This document shows, piece by piece, positions 47,501 through 56,834 of a DNA stretch of 64,000 nucleotides; positions within the stretch are counted from its first letter, which is position 1; every line of letters starts with the position of its first letter. Location: contig JAEINS010000016.1 of NCBI GenBank assembly GCA_016342755.1, positions 41,155-105,154 of the forward strand, in the 5' to 3' direction. A program made the position numbers and the translations under genes. Source of the DNA: Melioribacteraceae bacterium. Lineage in GTDB: Bacteria; Bacteroidota; Ignavibacteria; Ignavibacteriales; Melioribacteraceae. The notes under the pieces are model-generated. The model made no database searches, had not been told where the DNA came from, and saw only the letters and a program-made list of their open reading frames with translations.

Positions 47501-47744
47501 CAAAACCAATCATAGAAGCTCTTAATTCGTAAGTACCGGGAGATACATTTAGAATTACATAGTGCCCATCAAGATCTGATGCCGCACCGAAGCTTGTGCC
47601 CAAAATGATTATGTTTACACCAATCAATGGATCGCCTGTTGTCGCGTCGATAACTGTACCCGATATTTTACCGGTAGTACCAGCAAACACTGCAGATACA
47701 CTGATTAACAGAACCAGAAGTGAAGTCAGTAATTTGGACTTCAT
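44598..47744 (-). CDS. TonB-dependent receptor with CarboxypepD_reg domain
   Basis: The 1048-residue protein has a signal peptide, a carboxypeptidase-regulatory-like domain (GKISGTVIDATTGDPLIGVN, about 24-105), a plug domain (ENLPVVSVESVVGLQAG, LEVRGGSTTETNFMVNG, GEVRSGMVNVVTKEG) and a long 22-strand-type barrel ending in the aromatic strand YWGIRFNVTL. No SusD-like gene follows, so it is not a classical SusCD pair. The three genes downstream are PorV-like, a T9SS-type secreted protein and an IPT lipoprotein. Strong Shine-Dalgarno GGAGAG 8 bases before the ATG. The substrate is unknown. Confidence 0.93.
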   Translation of the reverse strand: MKSKLLTSLLVLLISVSAVFAGTTGKISGTVIDATTGDPLIGVNIIILGTSFGAASDLDGHYVILNVSPGTYELRASMIGFASQKVVDVKVRIDQTTEINFNLSEETLQTEEIVVIAREPIVKKGESSSGANLNIKEIENLPVVSVESVVGLQAGVSGLEVRGGSTTETNFMVNGISLKDGRDNTPYSNISFTSVEQVQIKTGGFNAEYGEVRSGMVNVVTKEGSKNEYSVRFLGRYSPAAPKHFGGSPHSANSYYMKPFLDDAVAWTGTENGAWDTYTQRQYKQFEGWNAVSERTLQNDDPNDDLTPEAARRLFLWQHRKDLDIHDPDYDFDASFGGPVPIVGKALGDMRFWASYKQATEMYILPLSEDAYKDYNISLKLTSDLGIGKKLMIEGHYGEQTGTNNSTAGSPGIFRSAYSVASQMDQASYIDTRMYAYDYWAPTTILRNSLGLKYTHVLDDKTFFEITANTFGSDYDTNPGELRDTSSIYKFGNNYFVDEGPYGFWSYSASTIDGMRTGGAMSTSRDSSYIRTFNAKFDITSQLDRYNNIKAGIEFKYTHNDVNYGRYDDFLQGSNVNYRWTTYPIQAALYVQDKLEFESLIANIGFRVEYSNPNSKWFDYENFEPGFAAKNFDLRNELIPKKDLESKLTISPRLGIAFPITVNSKLFFNYGHFRDLPTTDQLYRIANDFQGNLTYIANPETDLQKTVAYELGYEQNLMDEYLIRVTGYYKDISNEAVDIDYISSDGTVDYAKEEPNYYRDIRGFEATVTKNRGEWVQGFLNYTYQVTTTGKFGWGEYYENPTEQRSYERTTDWMVQYKPVPTPYARANIDLFTPQEYGPKVAGFHPLGDLRMNILASWQAGSHTTWTGGTTIPGIRNNVQWRDYYNVNLRVSKDFQFGPVDMQVFVQVNNLFNVKRLSETGFSMGEDRNQYFKSLHLPNSAIEGNFGYVNVPGEDKPGDVRLNGSEFTPIEAVNDKSLVGNPVDGLIYYDDVTGSYFENDGRGWEQVDFAEMQKILDDKSYIDMPNQTYFTFLNPRDVYWGIRFNVTL

Positions 47745-48251
47745 ACACTCTCTCCTTTTATTGTTAGTTAGTATTCTATAATATTTATTTGTTTATCCTT
47801 AGATTAACAATTAATGTAATAAGATTAAGATAATTAAAACACTACATAATTAAGTAGTAATTAATAAAACCTTAATACAGTCGAATAAAATTTTTCCAGA
47901 AATATATATTGGTTAAATCGAGTTTTTATAGGATGGTATAATTCTGAACAGATTCTATAATATAGATCTTCATAAAACCTGCAATAATACAACCCATATT
48001 TCAAAGTTATAATACTTTTCATTTTTATTAGAAATATCGGATTTAATCTGTTCAAAATATCATCCCCATAATACTTTTAACAACAGTAAATTTCTATCGT
48101 TTTTAATACGAAAAGTTAAATCTATCTATAATGAATATCAAGATAAATAATGAATTTAGAGATATAGTTTGCCGGAAATATTGGATAAGAAAATTAGACA
48201 GAGTGGTTATGATAAGATGACATCTTTACAAAAGATGTCATCTTTGTAATT
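47745..48251. other. 507 bp gene-free region upstream of the TonB receptor
   Basis: The region is strongly AT-rich and holds no supported gene. It separates the TonB receptor start from the 3' end of the cohesin-like secreted protein. Apart from the terminator at 48214-48244, I see no clear RNA structure or repeat. It is long enough for a regulatory leader of the receptor operon. Confidence 0.4.
48214..48244 (-). terminator. Terminator of the cohesin-like secreted protein gene
   Basis: AAGATGACATCTTT (48214-48227) and AAAGATGTCATCTT (48231-48244) form a perfect 14 bp stem with a 3-base loop. It lies just past the TAG stop at 48252-48254 on the minus strand, though no long T run follows. Confidence 0.65.
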
Positions 48252-49529
48252 CTATTTAACTAAAACCGCCTTAACGGTTTCAGTAAAACTATCAGCTTCC
48301 ATTTTAATAAGGTAAGTACCGGAGGCTAAATTTGAACCATTGAAAGTAACATTATAATTTCCGGGTGATTTATTTTCATCAACCAGCTTTTTAATTTTTT
48401 TCCCTAACGTATCAAAAACTGAAATTTGAACATGTGAATTTGCAGATACAGAAAATGAAACTCTGGTTTCCGGGTTAAACGGATTTGGATAGTTCTGGTT
48501 AAGCTTAAATTCGGCTGGAACAACTTCCTCTTCAACATCTGTAATTATAGTTAATTCAGCTTCATTACTATTTTCAGAAATGAACTCAGTATTAAAGGCC
48601 TTTACACTATAAATATATCTCCCGTTTAACACAACCAAACTGTCTGTATATGTATTTATATCAGTTTCTACCGAATCAATAATAATAAACTCAGATCCGG
48701 CATTCTCTTTTCTCAGGATATAATAACCAGCTTCATTAAGTGAATTATCAGTCCAGCTTAAATCCGAAAGTGAATTCACCTCGGCAACTGTTAAATTTGT
48801 TGGAGTTAATAATGGGATTGAGAATGTATGTACATCAGAATAATCACCGGTACCGGCAATATTTCCGGCGGCTGCTTTCCAAAAATAATTTGTACCGTCA
48901 ACCAGATCTTCAACACGAACAGTGGTATCTGAGATTATTGAGTTTTCATAAATTATATTTGAAAAATCATCTTTATCTGATAATTGGAAGCTATAAATTT
49001 CTGCTGATTTTTCTTTTTCCCAAATAAATTCTACTGATTCAGTATTTATTATTTCATTATTTATAGGAGAAATTAAATTTACTTTTCCAGGAGCCGGAAG
49101 GTTTCCAATAGATCCGCTGATATAATTAACAGCTAACGGTACCGACATATTGGTTACCTGACTTGTTCTTGCATCAAAACCAATTTCACTAATGCCGCCT
49201 TTAAATACAAACTGTAATTCTAATAGTTCAGCCTCCGTAACTGTCTGCGGAGCAAGACTATACCATGCTAAAATGATTTCTTCACTTGTTGAGCCAGCTA
49301 ATAATCCGCTAAACTGAGGATTAACATTTAATATTTGTCCCCACTCAAGAACAGAATTATCATAAGTAATGTGAATTGTCAGTGATGCAACTTCAGTAAA
49401 ATCTTTTATATTTAACGCTACTTTTATGCTGTCGCCTCTAATTTCATAGTTTTCATCAACACTTACAGTGGCAGTCTGACTAAAAACGGATCCGCTTAAG
49501 AATAACATTAATAACAATATTTTTTTCAT
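48252..49529 (-). CDS. Secreted cohesin-like/Fn3 protein with T9SS sorting domain
   Basis: After a signal peptide (MKKILLLMLFLSGSVFSQ) the mature N-terminus resembles a cohesin or BMP-type beta-sandwich (TATVSVDENYEIRGDSIKVALNI, LTIHITYDNSVLEWG). Two Fn3-like modules follow (ESVEFIWEKEKSAEIYSFQLSD; LSDLSWTDNSLNEAGYYILRK). The C-terminal 85 residues carry NYPNPFNPETRVSFSV and end SGTYLIKMEADSFTETVKAVLVK, a T9SS sorting domain. The start at 49529 gives a clean signal peptide. No dockerin partner is visible in the window. Function is probably adhesion or scaffolding (inference). Confidence 0.85.
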   Translation of the reverse strand: MKKILLLMLFLSGSVFSQTATVSVDENYEIRGDSIKVALNIKDFTEVASLTIHITYDNSVLEWGQILNVNPQFSGLLAGSTSEEIILAWYSLAPQTVTEAELLELQFVFKGGISEIGFDARTSQVTNMSVPLAVNYISGSIGNLPAPGKVNLISPINNEIINTESVEFIWEKEKSAEIYSFQLSDKDDFSNIIYENSIISDTTVRVEDLVDGTNYFWKAAAGNIAGTGDYSDVHTFSIPLLTPTNLTVAEVNSLSDLSWTDNSLNEAGYYILRKENAGSEFIIIDSVETDINTYTDSLVVLNGRYIYSVKAFNTEFISENSNEAELTIITDVEEEVVPAEFKLNQNYPNPFNPETRVSFSVSANSHVQISVFDTLGKKIKKLVDENKSPGNYNVTFNGSNLASGTYLIKMEADSFTETVKAVLVK

Positions 49530-49698
49530 TATAATCCTTTCCCATTTATTAAATTTTAGATCACGCAAATATATAAAAATGTTATTTATTTATATAACTA
49601 ATTAGACTAATTAAAAATGCCTCATTTGACTTTAAATTAATTTATTATATTTTATTGCGTCGAGGCAGGCATAACCTCTAAAAAAACATGGAGAAGCT

Positions 49699-51372
49699 AT
49701 GAAAAAAATTTTACTATTTTCTTTCGTTTTAATCCTATCTAATTTTATTACAGCCCAGGAAGAATGGAACGTTGCATGGAAAATGCTTCAAAAGCCTTTT
49801 ATGTATGAAGGCATAGGATCTGAAATGAGCATTGTTAAAGCTGGTTTTGATACTGACCAGGATGGGAAAGGTGAATTTCTTTGTGCATGGACTGATCTCG
49901 ATTCAAACTACACTTTGATGTATGAAGCGAATGGGGACGACACTTATGAACTTGTATGGCATTGGAAACATCCTGTATCAACAAACTCTTTTGCTATGGT
50001 AGAAGTTGGTGATGTTGATAATAATGGCGTTGTGGATTTAGTATTTGCACTACCTTCGGCAGTTTCTGGCGATGATCCTAATCCTCTCAGGCTATGGGCT
50101 TATACCTGGACAGGAGTAGTTGGGGAAAATGAATATGGAATTGTAAGCGGTTTTAATCCCGGACCAACAAGTTACTGGAACTTTGATTTAGAAGATAATG
50201 TAGATTTCCGCCCATACAGTCTTATCATTGAGGATATTGATAGTGATGGTAAAAATGAGCTTATAGTCGGACAAAGAAACTCATCAGAAAATATTCACGT
50301 GTTAGTATGTTCAGTTGATGAGTTTAATTTCTTTTCTGTCTGGAAAGTTGAATATGAATATTCATATAATGCAGGCGGCGGTGTTTATAATGTTACTACC
50401 GGTGATTTGGATAATGACGGCAACAGAGAAATTTACGTATTCACCTGGGATCTATTTACATTTACAATTCTGGAATGTACAGGCGAAGGTGAATTTACTG
50501 AAGCGTTTTCAGTTAAAAATCTGTATAGTGATGCGGGAATTGACTATGGTGCTTTAGAAAGTGTTAGAGTTGCTGACGCTGACAATGACGGCGATAATGA
50601 ACTTTATATTGCCGGAACTGAATCAGATAATGCACTATTTATTATTGATAATGTTACTGATGTTGAAGCTATTACTGCTGATGATATAAAATTATTTTAT
50701 AAGATACCTGCTATAGCTGAGGGAAAACTAAGAACAATGCATATTGCTGATCCGGATGATGATGGTAATATAGATTTAATGATTGCCGGTGAACGGAACG
50801 GACAAATTTACAAATTAGAATATGCCGGTTCCGGTTCACCTTCTGATTCAGCTAATTGGAATCTCGACGTTATTTTTGATGTATGGGATTATAGCGGTTT
50901 TTCACCTGACTCAGCTAATACATTATCACCACGCTTTTTCTACGGCAGTCCGGCAACTGATATGGATGGTGACGGGAAATCTGAATATTTATTTGTTAAT
51001 TATAGCAATGACCAATCTGAATGGGCAGACGATCCCTACTTATGGATAATAGAAAGCAGTATTACTGTTGGAGTAGAAAAGAAGAATGATTTTATTCCAA
51101 ATGAATTTTCATTAAAACAAAATTATCCAAATCCGTTTAATCCTTCTACAACAATTGAATATTCCATTCCTTCAAATTCTGAATACGTAGAAATTAGCGT
51201 ATTTGATATTTTAGGCAATGAAATTGTTACTCTAGTAAATGAAGAACAAGATGCCGGAAATTATAGAATCCGTTTTAATGCTGCAGAATATAATCTTTCA
51301 AGCGGAATTTATTTCTATAAGTTAAATACTAATAATTTTAGTGATACAAAAAAACTCATGCTGATAAAATAG
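49699..51372 (+). CDS. Secreted FG-GAP/VCBS repeat protein with T9SS sorting domain
   Basis: A signal peptide (MKKILLFSFVLILSNFITAQ) precedes a chain of calcium-binding FG-GAP/VCBS-like repeats, seen as repeated D-x-D-x-DG-type loops: DTDQDGKGEFL, DVDNNGVVDLVF, DIDSDGKNELIV, DLDNDGNREIYV, DADNDGDNELYI, DPDDDGNIDLMI and DMDGDGKSEYLF. They should build a seven-bladed propeller. The C-terminus has NYPNPFNPSTTIEYSIP and FSDTKKLMLIK, a T9SS sorting domain. Shine-Dalgarno GGAGAAG. Probably a surface adhesin or enzyme accessory; no catalytic motif is visible. Confidence 0.9.
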   Translation: MKKILLFSFVLILSNFITAQEEWNVAWKMLQKPFMYEGIGSEMSIVKAGFDTDQDGKGEFLCAWTDLDSNYTLMYEANGDDTYELVWHWKHPVSTNSFAMVEVGDVDNNGVVDLVFALPSAVSGDDPNPLRLWAYTWTGVVGENEYGIVSGFNPGPTSYWNFDLEDNVDFRPYSLIIEDIDSDGKNELIVGQRNSSENIHVLVCSVDEFNFFSVWKVEYEYSYNAGGGVYNVTTGDLDNDGNREIYVFTWDLFTFTILECTGEGEFTEAFSVKNLYSDAGIDYGALESVRVADADNDGDNELYIAGTESDNALFIIDNVTDVEAITADDIKLFYKIPAIAEGKLRTMHIADPDDDGNIDLMIAGERNGQIYKLEYAGSGSPSDSANWNLDVIFDVWDYSGFSPDSANTLSPRFFYGSPATDMDGDGKSEYLFVNYSNDQSEWADDPYLWIIESSITVGVEKKNDFIPNEFSLKQNYPNPFNPSTTIEYSIPSNSEYVEISVFDILGNEIVTLVNEEQDAGNYRIRFNAAEYNLSSGIYFYKLNTNNFSDTKKLMLIK

Positions 51373-51401
51373 TTATTACAATTTGTGTTTTTGCATAAAA
51401 C

Positions 51402-51431
51402 AAAAAACCCGGTTATATAACCGGGTTTTTT
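51402..51431. terminator. Bidirectional terminator between the FG-GAP gene and pckA
   Basis: AAAAACCCGGTTA and TAACCGGGTTTTT form a long palindromic hairpin with A and T runs on both sides. It lies between two convergent genes and should stop transcription from each. Confidence 0.85.
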
Positions 51432-51454
51432 AATCAATCTATTTAAATAACCGA

Positions 51455-53059
51455 TTATAATTGAGGTCCGGCAGCAACTAATGCTTTACCTTCTTCGTTA
51501 TCAGTATATTTTGCAAAGTTTTTGATGAATAATTCACCTAACTCATTAGCTTTTTTATCCCACTCAGCACCATCAGCATAAGTATCTCTAGGATCTAAAA
51601 TACCAGAATCAACACCGTGCAATTCAGTTGGAGCTTCTAAGTTAAATACAGGAATCATTTTTGTTGGAGCGTTATCAATTGAACCATCAAGAATAGCATC
51701 AATAATACCGCGGGTATCCTGAATAGAAATTCTTTTTCCGGTTCCGTTCCATCCTGTGTTTACTAAGTATGCTTCTGCTCCGTGAGCTTCCATCTTTTTC
51801 ACTAATTCTTCACCATATTTAGTTGGGTGCAGTGATAAAAAAGCAGCACCAAAACAAGCTGAGAAAGTTGGCTGTGGAGAAGTAATACCTCTTTCAGTTC
51901 CAGCTAATTTTGCTGTAAAACCAGATAAGAAATGGTATTTAGTTTGTTCCGGAGTTAATTTAGATACAGGAGGCATTACACCAAAAGCATCAGCAGTTAA
52001 AAAGATAACTTTTTTAGCGTGTCCGGCTTTTGAAACTGGCTTAACAATATTATCAATATGGTATATAGGATAAGAAACACGAGTGTTTTCAGTAGTCGAA
52101 TTATCGTCAAAATCTATTTTACCATTTTCATCTAAAGTTACGTTTTCTAATAATGCATCTCTTTTAATAGCCGCATAAATTTCTGGTTCAGCTTCTTTAT
52201 CTAATTTTATGGTTTTTGCATAACATCCACCTTCAAAGTTGAAGATACCGTCATCATCCCAGCCATGTTCGTCATCACCAATAAGTTTACGTTTTGGATC
52301 AGTTGAAAGAGTAGTTTTTCCGGTACCAGAAAGACCGAAGAAAATTGCTACGTCGCCTTTTTCGCCAACGTTTGCAGAACAATGCATTGAAGCCATTCCG
52401 TTAAGCGGTAAATAATAGTTCATCATTGCGAACATACCTTTTTTCATTTCGCCGCCATACCAGCTTCCGCCAACTACATGCATTTTTTCTGATAAGTTAA
52501 ATACTGTAAATACATCAGAGTTTAATCCATGTTCCTGCCATTTTTCGTTAGTAGCTTTAGAACCGTTCATTGATACGAAATCAGGTTCGCCATAATTTTC
52601 TAATTCTTCAGCAGTCGGACGAATGAACATGTTAGTTACAAAGTGAGCCTGCCATGCAACTTCCATAATAAATCTAACTTTTAATCTTGAATCTTCGTTA
52701 GCTCCACAATAAGTATCAACAACATATAATTTTTTATTTGAAAGCTGTTTTGTTACTAAGTCTTTTAGATCAGCCCAAACTTCAGGAGTTGTAGGTTTGT
52801 TATCATTTTTTGCATGGTCAGATGTCCACCACATTGTATCTTTTGTAACGTCATCTTCAACAATAAATTTGTCTTTAGGTGAACGACCTGTGAAAACACC
52901 AGTCATTACATTTACTGCACCTAATTCAGATAATTGACCTTTTTCAAATCCTTTTAAACTAGAATCCATTTCCGCTGCGTAAAGCACATCATAAGATGGA
53001 TTATGAACTACCTCAGTAGCTCCTTCAATACCGTATTTAGTTAAATCTAAGTTTGCCAT
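51455..53059 (-). CDS. pckA: Phosphoenolpyruvate carboxykinase (ATP)
   Basis: PckA converts oxaloacetate and ATP to phosphoenolpyruvate, the entry step of gluconeogenesis, or runs in reverse for CO2 fixation. The 534 residues have the kinase-1a loop [11 protein letters not shown], the kinase-2 and metal motif [22 protein letters not shown] (in parts) and [12 protein letters not shown] near the N-terminus. All match the ATP-dependent bacterial type. An AAGGAG Shine-Dalgarno precedes the ATG. It stands alone, with its own promoter region upstream. Confidence 0.98.
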   Translation of the reverse strand: MANLDLTKYGIEGATEVVHNPSYDVLYAAEMDSSLKGFEKGQLSELGAVNVMTGVFTGRSPKDKFIVEDDVTKDTMWWTSDHAKNDNKPTTPEVWADLKDLVTKQLSNKKLYVVDTYCGANEDSRLKVRFIMEVAWQAHFVTNMFIRPTAEELENYGEPDFVSMNGSKATNEKWQEHGLNSDVFTVFNLSEKMHVVGGSWYGGEMKKGMFAMMNYYLPLNGMASMHCSANVGEKGDVAIFFGLSGTGKTTLSTDPKRKLIGDDEHGWDDDGIFNFEGGCYAKTIKLDKEAEPEIYAAIKRDALLENVTLDENGKIDFDDNSTTENTRVSYPIYHIDNIVKPVSKAGHAKKVIFLTADAFGVMPPVSKLTPEQTKYHFLSGFTAKLAGTERGITSPQPTFSACFGAAFLSLHPTKYGEELVKKMEAHGAEAYLVNTGWNGTGKRISIQDTRGIIDAILDGSIDNAPTKMIPVFNLEAPTELHGVDSGILDPRDTYADGAEWDKKANELGELFIKNFAKYTDNEEGKALVAAGPQL

Positions 53060-53107
53060 TTTTTCTCCTTGTATTAAAAAAATTGATTCACTTATTTGTC
53101 ACGGCAG

Positions 53108-53139
53108 CAAAGTTATAAAATGAATCTGAATATATCAAG
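53108..53139 (-). promoter_or_regulatory. Bacteroidota-type promoter candidate for pckA
   Basis: On the minus strand TAACTTTG (53108-53115) matches the -7 consensus TAnnTTTG exactly, and CTTG (53136-53139) lies 20 bases upstream as a -33 element (consensus TTTG, spacing 19). The pckA ATG is about 50 bases downstream. Confidence 0.5.
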
Positions 53140-53140
53140 A

Positions 53141-53185
53141 TTTTTTTCTCGATTTTAACTTGTGATTGATATTTTTTTCTCGATT
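53141..53185. promoter_or_regulatory. Tandem TTTTTTTCTCGATT motifs upstream of pckA
   Basis: Two identical 14-mers with a 31 bp period sit directly upstream of the pckA promoter candidate, at about -80 to -125 from the start codon. The spacing fits binding of two protein molecules to the same helix face. The motif is also in the rex leader. Confidence 0.4.
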
Positions 53186-53375
53186 ACTTTAGTTTATGAA
53201 ATTATAATTTTTATAAAAGTTCATTTTTTATAAAATGTTATTAATATATTTTCACTAAAACTTTATGGATCCACTAAAATTAAACTCTTCAAAACACCTT
53301 ATTATATAGTAAGTTTGAGAATATCTCTCTATTTAATTATATTCATGAAACACTTTTCTCTTAATGGAAATATTA

Positions 53376-56300
53376 ATGACTAATAAAAATATCAATATTG
53401 AAACTGCCCAAAAATCACATCCTGATTGGGAATCTATATTAGAGAATATGCCTGCAGGTCTAATTGTATTTAATAGAAAATGGGAAATAATCTATAACAA
53501 CGATAACGTTTTTAGATTTGGTATAATTGATGTTAACACTTTTCCCGAATTACTTAATCTTGATCTATATGAAAATAATATTTTCTTTCCCGAAACTATT
53601 TGCCCTGAACTATTGGAACTGCAAAAAGGTATAGGTTTTGAGAAGGAATTAAAACAATTAAAATCGCCCAAAGGTAAAAGTATAACTATTAGTTTAAAAG
53701 GTTCGCCAATTTATAATAACGATAAGTTTGACGGCGGAGTAATTTTAATAGAAGATCAGCAGACTGAAATTTTTATTAAACACGAGGATGAATTAAAATC
53801 AGATCTATTAAACAAATTTCTTGGCAACCTGTCTGAAACCTACTGTATTATTGATAATTATAATATTGTATTATCGCATACAAATAAAAATGAAAACCTT
53901 AAGGGAATTTTATCTCTTGAATCTGATAAAAATTTTGTTGACTGTTTTAGAGATGACATAAAATCTAAGATCACAATTCTGTTAGATAGTGTACGGTTAG
54001 GAAATAAATATGAAACAATAAATATTTCAACTGAGAACAAAGGTGAAAACTATATAATAGAAATATCGGTTGTTCCGTTTAAAAGTGAGAATGGGAAAAA
54101 CAATTTATTTATTGCTTTAATAAAAGATATAACTAGTACTTCAAACGAATTTCTAAATTCTGAAGAAATTGTAGAATTAAAAAAATATTTTACAATTACT
54201 TCTAAAATTGTTGATGCTGTTATTCATGTTGATGAAAATGGATTCATTCAGTTATGGAATGAATCGGCTGTTAAATTATTTGGCTATAACAGGAGTCAGG
54301 TTCACGGACAGTTTATTGGAAAAGTTATTAGCGCGTTTAACGAGAAATACTTTGCGTCGGTAAAGGCTAGTGTTCTTGAACACAAGACCTGGAATAGTGA
54401 TTTTCAAATACAGCTTGCAAACGGAGAGAAAAAATTTCTTTCTTTTAGAGTTGGTTTAATTGAGGAAGAAGATGCAAGATCGTTTGTAATGCTCTGCTCA
54501 AACGTTACCGAAAGGAAAAGAATTGAACATCAGTTAAGAAATTCAGAAGAAAGATTTAGAAACATAGTAACAAATACAAAAGAGTATATCTGTACTTTAT
54601 CTATTGATGGAAATATAAACTATATAAATCCGTCGTTTTCAAGCACCTTTGAATATGAAGACAACACATTAATAAAATCAGCTTTTAGAAATTTAGTTGA
54701 TCATGATTTTTTTAGAAACTATCAGTTAAATTTTGATGACATTATAAAAAAAGGCACAACTACTTTAGAATTACCAATGCAAAATAAGGATGGAGAAAAA
54801 ATATTTGTACTCGCAAGTTTTTCTACTGTCCTAAATTTTAGGAAACAGCCCAAATATTTAAACGCTATTTTAACAGATATAACTGAAAAGAAAAAGATTG
54901 AGAACGATTTACTGCTTATTAGATCGTTGTTTGAGGTTTCGCGCGACGGAATTTTTGTTGTTAACAATAGAGAACTTGTACTGGCAAACGAAGCCTTTGT
55001 AGAAATGTTTGGTTACGATAGTCTTAAAGAAGTAATAGGTAAAGATCCGTTAGATTTTGTAAGTGAAAAAGACATCCATAAAATTGCGCATAGAATTGAA
55101 GCACACGAAAAAGGTGAAGTTCTAAAAAACCTTTATGAGTTTAAAGGGAAAAAGAAAGACGGTTCAGAAATACTTATCGAAAATTCGGAGACTACATACA
55201 AAACTGATAATAATCTTTTTATTGTTTCCCTCTTCCGCGATATTACTGAACAAAAAAAGTATCAGGAAAATTTAAGAGAATCAGAAGGAAGATTTAGAAG
55301 TATTACCGATAATATTACTGAGTTTATCTGGACGGCTGAGAAAGCAGGCAAATTATATAAACAGGTATTCTACTCATCACCGGTTAAAAACATTACAGGC
55401 TTTAGTGCCGATGAATTAATAAAGGATCAGAAACTCTGGCTTAGAATAATTCATCCAAATGATTATAAAATGGTTCTGAAAAAAATATTCAGATTTTTCA
55501 AAGATAAAACACATAACTCGGATGAAATTGAGTATAGAATAATTAAAAAAAATGGTGATATAGTCTGGATTGAAAATAAGATAACGGTTGAAAGAAACGA
55601 AGAAAACCAAGTTGAAAAAATGTTCGGACTCGTAAGTGACATCACATTAAATAAAAAAGCTGAAGAAGATATAAAGAAAACTGCAGCAAGTCTTAAAGAA
55701 CTTAACGAAACTAAAGATAGATTTATCTCGATTATATCTCATGATTTAAGAACTCCCTTTAGTTCAATACTTGGTTTTACTGATATATTACTTTCAGATA
55801 GCAATCTTGATGAAAAACAATCTGAATATGTGACCTTTATTCAAGAATCATCTAAAAATATGTTGTCACTTGTAAATTCTCTTCTTGATTGGACAAGACT
55901 GCAAACAGGTAGAATAAGATTTGAACCTCAGCGAATGAATTCTAGAATTCTTGCTGGAAAAATTGTTCAGATGTTATCTGGAAGTGCAATACAGAAAATG
56001 ATCAATTTAGAATCAAAAATATCTGAGGATATATTTATTCATGCTGATGAAAATTTACTTTTACAAGTATTTACAAATCTAATTGCAAATGCAATCAAGT
56101 TTACAAGTGAAGGCGGCAACATTACAATTAGCTCACAAATAAATATTGATTCAAAAGAAGTACTATTTGTTGTTGAGGATGATGGTGTTGGTATTGATGA
56201 TAAAGATATTGATAAACTTTTTAAAGTTGATACTAAATTTACTACTAAAGGAACATCAGGAGAATCTGGAAGCGGTTTAGGATTATCTCTTTGTTATGAT

Positions 56301-56771
56301 ATAGTTAAAAAACATGGTGGTAAAATTTGGGTTGAAAGTGAAAAAGGTAATGGAACACAATTTAAATTTACTATCCCAATCTCTTCTACAAATATTTTAT
56401 TAGTTGATGATAAAAAAACTGATCGAATTCTTTATTCAAAAATTATAAATAGTATTCAGCCAAAATATACTGTAATAGAAGCCTCAAATGCTGAGGACGC
56501 ATTTGATACTATTTTTACATCACAACCATCTTTAGTAATAACTGATCATTATATGCCGGAATCATCTGGTTATGAGTTGGTGAAAAAAATTCAGCTTTCT
56601 GATGATAGTTATAAACCGCAGATAATCGTTTTAAGTGATGATCTTAATGAGGATTTAATTGAAGATTATAAAGAACTTGGTGTTGAACATATATTTAGCA
56701 AGCCTGTAAATTTAAAGTTTTTTAAAACCGCAATTGATAAGTCGTTAAAGCAGGCAATTTATTCAGCATAA
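53376..56771 (+). CDS. Multi-PAS hybrid sensor histidine kinase with receiver domain
   Basis: The protein contains about six PAS/PAC units in the first 770 residues (for example VHVDENGFIQLWNESAVKLFGY, in parts; ITRKRIE-like PAC ends such as NVTERKRIE and DITEKKKIE). A HisKA domain follows (SIISHDLRTPFSS, phospho-His about 793), then an HATPase with N box LIANAIKFTSEGG and GSGLGLSLCYDIVKKHGG, and a C-terminal receiver (LLVDDKKTD, phospho-Asp in VITDHYMP, lysine in FSKPVN). It has no membrane segment, so it senses cytoplasmic signals. The second ATG is preferred over the one at 53364, as GGAA lies 7 bases upstream. No partner regulator adjoins it. Confidence 0.93.
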   Translation: MTNKNINIETAQKSHPDWESILENMPAGLIVFNRKWEIIYNNDNVFRFGIIDVNTFPELLNLDLYENNIFFPETICPELLELQKGIGFEKELKQLKSPKGKSITISLKGSPIYNNDKFDGGVILIEDQQTEIFIKHEDELKSDLLNKFLGNLSETYCIIDNYNIVLSHTNKNENLKGILSLESDKNFVDCFRDDIKSKITILLDSVRLGNKYETINISTENKGENYIIEISVVPFKSENGKNNLFIALIKDITSTSNEFLNSEEIVELKKYFTITSKIVDAVIHVDENGFIQLWNESAVKLFGYNRSQVHGQFIGKVISAFNEKYFASVKASVLEHKTWNSDFQIQLANGEKKFLSFRVGLIEEEDARSFVMLCSNVTERKRIEHQLRNSEERFRNIVTNTKEYICTLSIDGNINYINPSFSSTFEYEDNTLIKSAFRNLVDHDFFRNYQLNFDDIIKKGTTTLELPMQNKDGEKIFVLASFSTVLNFRKQPKYLNAILTDITEKKKIENDLLLIRSLFEVSRDGIFVVNNRELVLANEAFVEMFGYDSLKEVIGKDPLDFVSEKDIHKIAHRIEAHEKGEVLKNLYEFKGKKKDGSEILIENSETTYKTDNNLFIVSLFRDITEQKKYQENLRESEGRFRSITDNITEFIWTAEKAGKLYKQVFYSSPVKNITGFSADELIKDQKLWLRIIHPNDYKMVLKKIFRFFKDKTHNSDEIEYRIIKKNGDIVWIENKITVERNEENQVEKMFGLVSDITLNKKAEEDIKKTAASLKELNETKDRFISIISHDLRTPFSSILGFTDILLSDSNLDEKQSEYVTFIQESSKNMLSLVNSLLDWTRLQTGRIRFEPQRMNSRILAGKIVQMLSGSAIQKMINLESKISEDIFIHADENLLLQVFTNLIANAIKFTSEGGNITISSQINIDSKEVLFVVEDDGVGIDDKDIDKLFKVDTKFTTKGTSGESGSGLGLSLCYDIVKKHGGKIWVESEKGNGTQFKFTIPISSTNILLVDDKKTDRILYSKIINSIQPKYTVIEASNAEDAFDTIFTSQPSLVITDHYMPESSGYELVKKIQLSDDSYKPQIIVLSDDLNEDLIEDYKELGVEHIFSKPVNLKFFKTAIDKSLKQAIYSA

Positions 56772-56774
56772 AAA

Positions 56775-56808
56775 AAACCTCGAAGGTTTTTAAAAACTTT
56801 CGAGGTTT
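56775..56808. terminator. Bidirectional terminator between the hybrid kinase and debranching enzyme genes
   Basis: AAACCTCGAA (56775-56784) pairs with TTCGAGGTTT (56799-56808), and the inner GGTTTTT/AAAAACT continues the stem, flanked by A and T runs. It lies between two convergent genes. Confidence 0.8.
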
Positions 56809-56834
56809 ATATTATAGAGCTATTTATTTAATTT

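Larger units (their letters stand above)
53060..53363. other. Divergent regulatory region between pckA and the hybrid kinase
   Basis: These 304 bp hold no gene. Two identical 14-mers TTTTTTTCTCGATT lie at 53141-53154 and 53172-53185, 31 bp apart (about three helical turns), and the first extends into a 16-mer shared with the rex leader. The pckA promoter candidate lies at 53108-53139. The remainder is AT-rich without visible structure. Confidence 0.5.

Noticed and set aside
47861..48055. 64-residue minus-strand frame upstream of the TonB receptor
   Set aside because: Low-complexity AT-rich sequence with no Shine-Dalgarno and no domain.
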